Of a stretch of DNA of 64,000 nucleotides, positions 26,816 through 34,118 are shown one piece after another (positions within the stretch are counted from its first letter, which is position 1; each line of letters begins with the position of its first letter). Location: positions 3,100,001 to 3,164,000 of the forward strand of contig OZ253504.1 in the NCBI GenBank assembly GCA_965262235.1. Reading direction: 5' to 3'. The stretch is from CATQGW01 sp965262235 (GTDB lineage: Bacteria; Chloroflexota; Dehalococcoidia; Bin125). The notes beneath the pieces were generated by a model. The model ran no database searches. It was not told the DNA's origin and saw nothing but the letters and a program-made list of their open reading frames with translations. A program made the position numbers and the translations under genes.

Positions 26816-27712
26816 CTACGGCTGCGCCGCCTGAACGGCTGCGATGATGTTTGCGAGCGATAGCTCCTGCACCGCCACGCCGTTGACGAAGATCGTCGGC
26901 GTGCCGGTCACGCCCAGCTCGCGTGCCTCCGCGTCCATCTGCGCGACCGCCGGGACGTGATCCTGCTCGACCATGCAGCGCCGCAGCTCGGTGACATCCA
27001 TGCCCAGCTCGCCCGCGAACCCCAGCACGTAGTCCCAGTCGAACAGCCGCGCGTCGGCGGCCATGTAGCGGTCGTGGAAGTCCCAGAACGCGCCCTGGTC
27101 CGCGGCGCACTCGCTCAGCACCGCCGCGAAGTAGCTCGACTCGTCGATCACGACGAAGTGCCGAAACTCGATGCGCGCGAGGCCGGGCTTCACCACGGCT
27201 TCAATCAGCTCGGGGATCGCCGCACGGGCGAACTGGTGGCAGCCCGGTCATTGAAAGTCGCCGTACTCGACAATCACCACCGGCGCGTCGGGATCGCCGA
27301 TCGCGCTGCGCTCGACCGCCACTCCCTCGCGGTGCTCTGCGAGTCTGGCGACGATCGCTTCGATCACCGTCTCGTCCAGCGTGATGGTGTCGGTCGAGTC
27401 GTCTTCGACATCGCCCGGCGGTTCGGATTCCGCCTGCTGCTGAGCCTGTTGCGGAGCCTCAGCCTCGGCGGCTGCCTCGGGCGCCGCCTGCTGCTCGGCT
27501 GGCGCCTCGGCCTCGACCTGTTGCGCCTGCTGCTGAGCCTGCTGCTGCGTAGCGACCACCGTCGCCTGCCGCTCGGCGCGCTCGGTGATCTCAGTGCCGC
27601 CGGGCGCCAGCGGGTCGTCGCTCCCGCAGGCGGCCGCGATCAGTGTGAGCGCCGCGACAAGCCCGAACAGAACTAAAGTTTGACTCGCCCGCCGCGCGAT
27701 GGCATAATCCAT
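26816..27712 (-). CDS. DsbA-like lipoprotein, candidate selenoprotein 1 (UGA = Sec155, U-P-G-C)
   Basis: 298 codons if TGA 27250-27248 is read through. Start at ATG 27712 gives a lipoprotein signal (LVLFGLVAALTLIAAAC, lipobox Cys29), then a Gln/Ala/Glu-rich linker (about 50-115) and the thioredoxin-like DsbA domain. The domain start GDPDAPVVIVEYGDFQ is followed by TGA-P-G-C, exactly where DsbA has the first Cys of CxxC; downstream FARAAIPELIE..., the helical insert DQGAFWDFHDRYM and the cis-Pro loop VTGTPTIFVNG continue in the same frame. So a single 298-residue thiol:disulfide oxidoreductase with a UxxC site outside the membrane is proposed. Divergent from the portal gene. A split pseudogene is the alternative. 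Confidence 0.8.
27217..27231 (-). promoter_or_regulatory. Weak bSECIS candidate of selenoprotein 1
   Basis: On the minus strand TCGCC-CGTGC-GGCGA forms a 5-bp hairpin 17-31 bases after the TGA, with a G as second loop base. Position fits the bacterial SECIS range but the stem is short and the GG apex seen in the other two is absent. Confidence 0.35.
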
Positions 27713-27785
27713 CCACGCGGCGATCCGCCGCACCACTCGATGCAGGCCCGGCGCGCCACAGGGGCTCAGGCGCTGGAACTGCATC

Positions 27786-29690
27786 ATGTCCAACTTCCCC
27801 GCTCAATCCTTGCCGCAGCCGAGTCTGTCCCCCGCCGACCTGCAGCGCATCCTCGACCAACTCGGGGCCGGACGCTCCGGCGGTCGCGGGCCGCTGTCGC
27901 GCTTCGATGCGCTGTATCAGCGTATCCGAACCCGCGAGCACCATCTCTACAACACCCGCGAAGCGAACCCCCTGTTCGGTCCGCCCTGGGAGGACGCCCA
28001 GCCCTGGCAGTCCGACATCGCGCGCCGCACCTGGGCGCGGCTGCGCAGCCGGCTGACCGAGCATCCGTTCCGCATCCACGTCGAGCCGCCCGGCGACGCG
28101 CCTGAGCAGCGACGCGCCGCCAACGATCTCGAGCGCGTGCTTGAGCACGGCATCGAGCTGGTCCAGGAGCGCGGCGGCTTCAACCTCCAGAGCGACCTCG
28201 GCTACGCGCAGGTCTGCCTCTGCTACGGCGTACTGCACTGGCAGCGCGCCGACGACCGGCTGCCGCCCTTCCCGCAAGCCCGCGACGGCGAATCGACCGA
28301 CAGCGTGCGCGAGCGCGACCGTCGCGCCAAGGCGCAGGCCGGCTTCCCCTGGGAGATCGAGGTCGTGCGGCCCGATCAGTTCGCCTTCATCGAAGACCGC
28401 GGCGCCCAGAACGGCCTCGGCCTTGCGGTCGTCGTGCGTGAGGTCGGCCTCGGCCCCTACCGCGACGCGTTGCGGCGTCAGGACGGGCTGTCGCTCTCCG
28501 CTGACCCCGTCTCCACGGCGGCCGAGCCGCGGCTGCGCATCGGCTCGGCCGTCGAGGCCCCGCAGCGCGACGAGCCGTCCGGCGCCGGGTGGTCTGATCG
28601 AGTGCGCGTCGCCTCGCTCTGGACGCGCGACGAGTACTACGAACTCGTCTCAGCCGCCTCGGCGGCGGCGCAGTGGACGCTGGTCAAGGCGCAGCGTCAC
28701 CCCTACGAGATGCCGCCCTTCGCGATCGCGACGGCCGACGTCAACGATCATCCCGACCCGCTGCGCCGCTGGGAGCCGACGCTGGAAGGCGTCTACCGGG
28801 TCAAGCCGCTGTTCGACCGCGAGCGCTCGCTCGGGCGCTTCCTCGCCGAGCAATCGGCGATCCCGCTGTTCTGGGTGCAGCTCTCCGACGGCAGCTGGGA
28901 GCTGGATGCCGGCGGCGGGCGGGTCGAGCTCACCGCCGACGCGGCCAACGCCCGCGCGCTGCCCGAGGGCGCCAGCCTGCATAAGGTCGACTTCGAACTC
29001 GAGCAGGCCTTTGTCGAGTTCCTGCGCATGTCGGCCCAGGACCTCCAGGCGGCCGCGCCCGACACCGGCGTGCTCGACCGCGGCGAGGCCGGCCCCAACA
29101 CCCAGCCGCACACGCTCAACATCCTGCTCGGCTCGCGCAACGTGCAGGTCCTGCAGCTCAAGCGCAACCAGGCCGCCGCGGTTCGCACGATGCTGCGCAA
29201 CATGGCGCTGGTGATGTCCAAGCCGCTCGACGAGGGCGGCTTCGGCGAGCCGGTCTGGGTCTTCGCCAAGTCAGCCAACGGGCGGCTGCTGCGCGAGAGC
29301 GTCGTCGGCGTCGACCCCGGCGCGATCCCCTCGCTGGACATCGAGGTCTGGGTCGATCCGTGGTCGCAGAGCCAGCGCGTCGCGATTCAGGAGCACGGCC
29401 GGGCGCGGCTCAACGACCCGCTCGATCCGCTCGACCAGCGCGCCTACCTCGAGCAGTACATCGGCGACGAACATCCCGACGCGGCGCTGCGCCGCTACGA
29501 ACGCTGGCAGCTCGAGCAGGCCGAACAGCGCCGCCGCATCAGCGAGGCCGCCGGCGAGACCGACGGCAACTCAGCCGCAGCGCGCAAGGCGACGTCGCAT
29601 CCGGCCCCGCGAGTCCGTCAGATGAAGCCGCAGCTCGGATCGCTGCCTCCGCTGACGAGCGGCCATGACGCCGTCGCGCCGACCTCATAA
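27786..29690 (+). CDS. Phage portal-like protein (orphan)
   Basis: 634 residues, start ATG 27786. The pattern resembles tailed-phage portal proteins: an N-terminal RFDALYQRIRTREHHLYNTR, WRARLRSR-type helix after 'SDIARRTW', a mid region with VRVASLWTRDEYYELV, then YEMPPFAIATADVNDHPDP and GVYRVKPLFDRERSLGRFLA, and a basic/acidic helical C-terminal tail. No terminase, capsid or tail gene is nearby, so this is a lone portal or a relative with a new role. It stands on the opposite strand to the flanking selenoprotein genes. Assignment is by overall pattern only. Confidence 0.55.
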   Translation: MSNFPAQSLPQPSLSPADLQRILDQLGAGRSGGRGPLSRFDALYQRIRTREHHLYNTREANPLFGPPWEDAQPWQSDIARRTWARLRSRLTEHPFRIHVEPPGDAPEQRRAANDLERVLEHGIELVQERGGFNLQSDLGYAQVCLCYGVLHWQRADDRLPPFPQARDGESTDSVRERDRRAKAQAGFPWEIEVVRPDQFAFIEDRGAQNGLGLAVVVREVGLGPYRDALRRQDGLSLSADPVSTAAEPRLRIGSAVEAPQRDEPSGAGWSDRVRVASLWTRDEYYELVSAASAAAQWTLVKAQRHPYEMPPFAIATADVNDHPDPLRRWEPTLEGVYRVKPLFDRERSLGRFLAEQSAIPLFWVQLSDGSWELDAGGGRVELTADAANARALPEGASLHKVDFELEQAFVEFLRMSAQDLQAAAPDTGVLDRGEAGPNTQPHTLNILLGSRNVQVLQLKRNQAAAVRTMLRNMALVMSKPLDEGGFGEPVWVFAKSANGRLLRESVVGVDPGAIPSLDIEVWVDPWSQSQRVAIQEHGRARLNDPLDPLDQRAYLEQYIGDEHPDAALRRYERWQLEQAEQRRRISEAAGETDGNSAAARKATSHPAPRVRQMKPQLGSLPPLTSGHDAVAPTS

Positions 29691-29721
29691 CGAATCCGCT
29701 CATCGTCGAAGGGACGAGACC

Positions 29722-29922
29722 ATGACCACCGCCTACCACCGGCCCGGCGACCAGCAGGTGCGCTGCCAAAACCCCTACTGCCCGAGCGCCCGCTATGGGC
29801 GACCGGCGCTCATCTGCATCGTGGAGGCCCCGCCCGACACGCCGCTCACCGTGCGTACGCGCTGCCGCCGCTGCAGGTCGTTCCAGCGAATTCAGCTATC
29901 CGAAGCGGAGGGCGCGACATAA
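29722..29922 (+). CDS. Small Com-like zinc-ribbon protein
   Basis: 66 residues from ATG 29722, GAAGGGACGAGACC upstream. Cys pattern: RCQNPYC near residue 14-19 and RCRRCRSFQR near 51-60, resembling the Mu Com translational regulator and other small zinc ribbons. It starts 31 bases after the portal gene, so the two form a cassette. Metal binding is inferred. Confidence 0.6.
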   Translation: MTTAYHRPGDQQVRCQNPYCPSARYGRPALICIVEAPPDTPLTVRTRCRRCRSFQRIQLSEAEGAT

Positions 29923-29952
29923 GCGAGACATAACCGATCTGTCGCTTCGGCC

Positions 29953-30834
29953 TCACTGCGCCGCGGCCTTCACGGCCGCGATCACCGCGTCGGCGGTCGC
30001 CAGGACCTGCTGGCCGTTGACCAGAAGGATCGGCGTGACGCGGTAGCCCGCGTCGCGCGCGATCTGATGGTCGGCGTTGATTGTCGGCAAGTGTGTCCGC
30101 TCGTCGACGCACCGCCCGAAGCGCTCCGTGTCGAGCCCCAGTTCGCCAGCCACCCGCACTGCGCCTGCGCGGCCATAGATCGTTCGGTCGCCGCCCGCCA
30201 TGTAGACGTCGTGCGCGGCCCAGAAGGCGTCCTGGTCGGCCGCGCACTCGACCGCGTTCGCGGCGAACTCGCTCTGCCTGTGCCGCGGCAGATGCCGGTA
30301 CTCGAAGCGCGCCAGCCCGGTCTTCACCACTTCCTCCATGATTCGCGGCTCAGACCGAGCCGCGAAACGCTGACAGAGCCCTCAAAGGAAGTCGCTGTAG
30401 TCGGTGATCAGCACCGGCGCGTCGGGGTCGCCCACCACGTTGCGGTTGGCGATCAAGCCCGCGCGATGCCCCTCCGCGATCACCACACCGACGATCGCCG
30501 CCTGCGGAGCGTCCCAGTTGCCGATCCAGAGGTGATCGCCCGTCTCGACGGTGAAGTTGACCGCCCCGGGCAGCAGCTCACCGTCGCCCGTCGCGTAGGG
30601 CTGCCAACGCTGGCCGTCCCAGTGCCACAACACATCCAGCCCCGGCAGCATCGCCGCCACCTGCGACGCCCGCGCCGCGTACCCCGCCTGCCAGATCGAG
30701 GGACCGTCCGGTTCGGTTTCACTGAGGTCTGAGACGACCGGTTCGAGCCCCGGCAGCTGCGCCGAGGCCGTCGAAATCGACAGCGTTCCGAGCAGCAGCG
30801 CCGCCATCAGGCCTATCAGCAGGACGCGTCGCAT
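29953..30834 (-). CDS. DsbA-like exported protein, candidate selenoprotein 2 (UGA = Sec151, U-G-L-C)
   Basis: 293 codons when TGA 30384-30382 is read through. Signal peptide MRRVLLIGLMAALLLGTLSI ending in ASAQ (no lipobox, so soluble outside). Residues about 50-120 form an extra Trp-rich segment (LWHWDGQRWQPYATGDGE). Then GDPDAPVLITDYSDFL-U-GLC, QRFAARSEPR, and the DsbA helical domain (DQDAFWAAHDVYM) with cis-Pro loop YRVTPILLVNG. The gene ends with an ordinary TGA at 29955, which has no such hairpin after it. It starts 3 bases after selenoprotein 3, so the two are co-transcribed. A strong GGUCU-loop hairpin follows the internal TGA. Confidence 0.85.
30342..30366 (-). promoter_or_regulatory. 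bSECIS-like hairpin of selenoprotein 2
   Basis: Minus-strand RNA: UUCGCGGCUC pairs with GAGCCGCGAA (10 perfect pairs) around the loop GGUCU. First loop G is 26 bases after the UGA, inside the 16-37 base range described for bacterial SECIS, and the loop GGUCU resembles the apex of E. coli fdhF. Confidence 0.8.
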
Positions 30835-30837
30835 CGT

Positions 30838-31587
30838 CTACTCCGCCAGCTTCTGGACCGCCGCGATGATCGCGTCGGCCGACGCCGAAACGGGGCGATC
30901 GTTGACGAACACCGTCGGGGTTCCTCGAATGCCGCGTTCGCGCGCCAGGCGCTGCCCCGATTCGATGCTCGGCACGTGCCGTTCGTCGTCAATGCAGGTG
31001 GTAAACGCGTCGACGTCAAGCCCCAGCTCCTCCGCCAGGCCGAGCGCGCCCTGCCGCGAGTAGAGCGACTGTCGCCCGCTCATGAACTGGTCGTGGAAGT
31101 CCCAGAAGCGGCCCTGGTCGGCGCCGCACTCGGTGGCCAGCGCGCCGAACTCACTCTGCCGGCCGAAGATCGGGAAGTGCCGGTACTCGAACCGCGCGAG
31201 CCCGGTCTTGATCAACTCGTCAAATATGCGCGGCTCAACCTGAGCCGCGAAGCTCCGGCAGATGCCTCATTGAAAATCGCTGTACTCGACGATCACGATG
31301 TCCGCGTCGGGGTCGCCCACGGAGTTGCGAAGCGCAAGCGTGCCCGCCCGGCGAGTGTGCTCCAACACGCTGGCGACCATCACCCCGTCAGAGTCCGCCT
31401 CGCCCTGATCAGCTGACTGGGCCGTGATCTGCTGCTCGACTTGCTGCTCAACCTGCTGCTCGACGCCCGCGCGTTCGGCCCGCGCGGTCGTCGGCGTCGG
31501 CTCAGGCTCGGGCGACTCACCGCTGCCGCACGACGCCGCGAATGCGAGCGTCGCCACGGCGATGAGGATCAGTGCGAATCGGGCCAT
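30838..31587 (-). CDS. DsbA-like lipoprotein, candidate selenoprotein 3 (UGA = Sec107, U-G-I-C)
   Basis: 249 codons when TGA 31269-31267 is read through. Lipoprotein signal ARFALILIAVATLAFAASC with lipobox FAASC (Cys20), then a Gln/Glu-rich linker (QQVEQQVEQQITAQ) and the DsbA domain: GDPDADIVIVEYSDFQ-U-GIC, RSFAAQVEPRIFDEL, DQGRFWDFHDQFM, cis-Pro loop IRGTPTVFVND. The alignment with selenoproteins 1 and 2 places all three TGAs at the same CxxC position. It starts 11 bases after the ferritin-fold paralogue, so the operon probably includes both R2-like genes. A SECIS-like hairpin with GGU loop follows the TGA. Confidence 0.85.
31229..31249 (-). promoter_or_regulatory. bSECIS-like hairpin of selenoprotein 3
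   Basis: Minus-strand RNA: CGCGGCUCA pairs with UGAGCCGCG (9 perfect pairs) around the loop GGU. First loop G is 27 bases after the UGA, nearly the same spacing as in selenoprotein 2, though the loop size differs. Confidence 0.8.
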
Positions 31588-31598
31588 GAAGGCCGAGC

Positions 31599-32837
31599 CT
31601 ACTCGCGCGCGACGGCCCGCACCACAACGGTCCCGCCTTCGAGTGGGTTCTCCGCCAGGCTGGCCAGACCCGGGTGCGGCGAGGGGCGGTCGAAGTTGAT
31701 GCTGGCCAGATTCGCGATGTACTCGTCGTACTGGCGCTGTCGCAGCGTCTTGAGCCGCTCGACGCCGGCCGAGAGATTCTCGACGCCGCCGCCGAACAGC
31801 ACGACCAACGCCTCACGCTCCGCGGTCGAGAGCCGCATCTCGGAGATCAGCCCTGCCTCCGAGCGGAAGAACGAGATCGGCAGGGTGCGCTCGGCGCTCG
31901 GCTTGTAGCGCGCGTACCACTCGAGGTGGCCCAGCCCGTAGTCGAGGTGGCGGCGCGAATCGCGCGCCAGACGCTCGAACATGTCGCGTTCGAGCGGCGT
32001 CTGCACCCACTCGCTGGCCGACTCGAACAGCGTGACTTCGTAGGACTTGTAGATCACATCCAGCGCGATCAGCATGTCGGTGAAGGTCAGCGCCTGATAC
32101 CAGGCGCGATAGACCTGCCCCAGCGGCGCCTGGCCGAGACCCCCGCCATTGACCAGCGCCCGCTTGCGCAGCGCCTCAACCTTGCGCCCCGCGTCGAACG
32201 CCTGCGTCGCCAGGAACAGCTTGGGTTCGTGGTAGCCGTACGAGATCTGCTCGAGCCACTTGCCGATGATCTTCTGCTCAACGAGACCATTGTTGCTGTA
32301 GACGGTGCAGATCTGCCCGACCGCCCGCTCCAGCTCCTCGGGCAGTTCCGACAGGCCGCCCTCCCAGTCGAGGTCGGTCGCCGGCTTCCAGCGATGCTTG
32401 ATCGCTTCCTCGTAGAGGTCCACCGCGTTCTCCGACCAGACCTCGGCCTTGTCGAAGATGCTGTAAGCGGCGGGGATGATCTGCCCGGTCGACTCGGTGC
32501 CGCGCGGCGCGTCGTTCTGCAGCGTCCACGTGTCGGGAACCACGCCGTACGAGCCGATGTTGATGTCGCGCAGCCGCAGGCCGTCCGCGCCCGGCGTCGC
32601 CTTCAGGCCGGCCTCCGCCGGTGAGCGGAAGATGTTCATCGGCGCTTTGGCGTACGGGTTGTCGGGATGGTTCTCGAGGAAGTCGAGCCACTTGTCGATC
32701 CGCTCGCCCGGCATGTTGCCGAAGGCCAGATTGTCGACCTGCGAGTTGGTCGCGCTCGACGTTTCGATCCGGGCGATCAGCTCGTCGGTCCAACCAGCCG
32801 CGCGAGCCCGAACCTTCGTCGTCCTGGAAAGCTCCAT
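31599..32837 (-). CDS. Ferritin-fold R2-like protein, apparently without diiron site
   Basis: 412 residues from ATG 32837, with GGAG 5 bases before it. Aligns along its length with the neighbour at 32955 (YEEAIKHRW, ERAVGQICT, KWLEQI, LFLATQAF, LRKRALVNGGGL). But where that protein has DEARH it has DAGRK, where it has QVEF it has a Gly, where it has GEGF it has a Lys, and where it has DESRH it has DSRRH. Four of six expected carboxylate/His ligands are lost. It is likely a pseudo-enzyme or a structural partner of the intact paralogue. Ends 11 bases before selenoprotein 3. Confidence 0.75.
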   Translation of the reverse strand: MELSRTTKVRARAAGWTDELIARIETSSATNSQVDNLAFGNMPGERIDKWLDFLENHPDNPYAKAPMNIFRSPAEAGLKATPGADGLRLRDINIGSYGVVPDTWTLQNDAPRGTESTGQIIPAAYSIFDKAEVWSENAVDLYEEAIKHRWKPATDLDWEGGLSELPEELERAVGQICTVYSNNGLVEQKIIGKWLEQISYGYHEPKLFLATQAFDAGRKVEALRKRALVNGGGLGQAPLGQVYRAWYQALTFTDMLIALDVIYKSYEVTLFESASEWVQTPLERDMFERLARDSRRHLDYGLGHLEWYARYKPSAERTLPISFFRSEAGLISEMRLSTAEREALVVLFGGGVENLSAGVERLKTLRQRQYDEYIANLASINFDRPSPHPGLASLAENPLEGGTVVVRAVARE

Positions 32838-32954
32838 GAGAACTCCATGAAGGCGCTGCGAGAACGCCCGAAACACTAAGTGAAGGCCCGCGGCGTGCCG
32901 GGCTCGCGGCGCCGTCCCAGACTGCCTGTGCGCTGCCTGAGAGCTGGCTGTGGC

Positions 32955-34001
32955 CTAGGCGACGTCGCCCAGGAGGTCCAGAACCGGCTGCGCGAAGCGG
33001 TCCTTGCGGTCGAGACCGATCACCTCAAGGCGGTGCGAGTACTCGATGAACTGCTTGCGCCGCATCAGCATGACCATCTTGTAGCCCTCATCGAGGTGCT
33101 CAATGCCGCCGCCGGAGAGAATCGCCAGCGCCTCGCCGGTCAGCGGGTTGGTCGTCAGGCTGGTCTGCTGGCTCTGCGACAGCAGCGCCTCCTGCTGATC
33201 GAGGATGTGGTGCAGCTCTTCCTTGCGCCACGGCTCGGTCTCGACGGTGTACTTCAGGTGCGTCACGCCGAAGGCCAGGTGGCGGCTCTCGTCCTGCGCG
33301 GAGAGCCGGAAGATCCGCTTCTCGGCCTCGTTCTGCGCGATCAGCTCGCCCATCCTGAACAGCGTCTGCACGAAGCCCTCGCCGACGAGGTGCAGCAGCG
33401 CCGTCATCTCAGTGAAGTCGTCGGAGCCGAGCAGCTGCACCGCGCCGAGACCCGCGCCCGACATCCCGCCGCCGTTGATCAACGTGCGCTTGCGGAACAC
33501 GTCGAGGTGCCGCGCTTCGTCCATCAGCTGCGTCCCGAGGAACAGCTGCGCCTCGAAGAACTCCGGGTGAATCTGCTCAAGGAAGCGGCCCGGCACGTCG
33601 GCGGCGATGAACTCAACCTGGGTCAGGAAGGTGCAGAGCGTGCACATCGCCCGCTCGAGGTCGGGCGGCAGGTCTTCGATCGTGTGCCAGGGAATGTCGC
33701 GTGCGCTGGACCACTGGCGCTGCAGCGCCTCTTCGTAGAGCAGCATCGCGCTGTCGGTCCAGACATCGGCCTTGTTCATGTGCTGCACCGAGTTGCTCGG
33801 CGTGCGCGGGTCCGGCTGCGAACCGCGCGGGGCCCACTGGCGGTCGTGGACCTGATCGCGGCCTTCGACGCCGTAGGTCGTCTGGTTGATCGCTTCGAGC
33901 GTCAAGCCCTTGCGGCCCATCTCGATCTCGATGCCCTGCTCCGTGTCGACATTCAGCCAGTCGAGGTTGATGCCCGGGACATCATTCGCGGTCGTGGTCA
34001 T
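32955..34001 (-). CDS. Ferritin-fold R2-like diiron protein
   Basis: 348 residues from ATG 34001, GGAG at the usual distance. Ligand set of ribonucleotide-reductase R2/R2lox-like proteins: E130 (TQVEF), E162 and H165 (DEARH), E208 (GEGF), E238 and H241 (DESRH), with spacings of 32 and 30 residues as in class I R2. The usual R2 tyrosine position is not clear. No R1 gene is near, so an oxygenase or oxidase role is more likely than nucleotide reduction. No signal peptide. It leads the putative operon R2-like A, R2-like B, selenoprotein 3, selenoprotein 2. Confidence 0.8.
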   Translation of the reverse strand: MTTTANDVPGINLDWLNVDTEQGIEIEMGRKGLTLEAINQTTYGVEGRDQVHDRQWAPRGSQPDPRTPSNSVQHMNKADVWTDSAMLLYEEALQRQWSSARDIPWHTIEDLPPDLERAMCTLCTFLTQVEFIAADVPGRFLEQIHPEFFEAQLFLGTQLMDEARHLDVFRKRTLINGGGMSGAGLGAVQLLGSDDFTEMTALLHLVGEGFVQTLFRMGELIAQNEAEKRIFRLSAQDESRHLAFGVTHLKYTVETEPWRKEELHHILDQQEALLSQSQQTSLTTNPLTGEALAILSGGGIEHLDEGYKMVMLMRRKQFIEYSHRLEVIGLDRKDRFAQPVLDLLGDVA

Positions 34002-34118
34002 CGAATCACTCCAATAGGCGCGCACTGGGCCGTTGCCCACATCTCGGTTCGCCCCATGCTACCAAACCGTCGCAACCCCCCCAACCCCCCCTCCACCGCT
34101 CGCGCCCCAGCGCGGTCT

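Noticed and set aside
26816..31587. Reading the three interrupted DsbA genes as pseudogenes or sequencing errors
   Set aside because: All three stops are TGA at the same active-site codon, the frame is otherwise intact, and two have SECIS-like hairpins.
26816..31587. Genome-wide reassignment of UGA (for example to Gly or Trp)
   Set aside because: Many intact genes here end in TGA (ATPase, acpS, fmt, hyuA, selenoprotein 2) and an RF2 gene with UGA autoregulation is present.
32955..34001. Class I ribonucleotide reductase small subunit
   Set aside because: Ligand spacing is R2-like, but no large subunit is near, the radical Tyr is not evident and a degenerate paralogue adjoins it.
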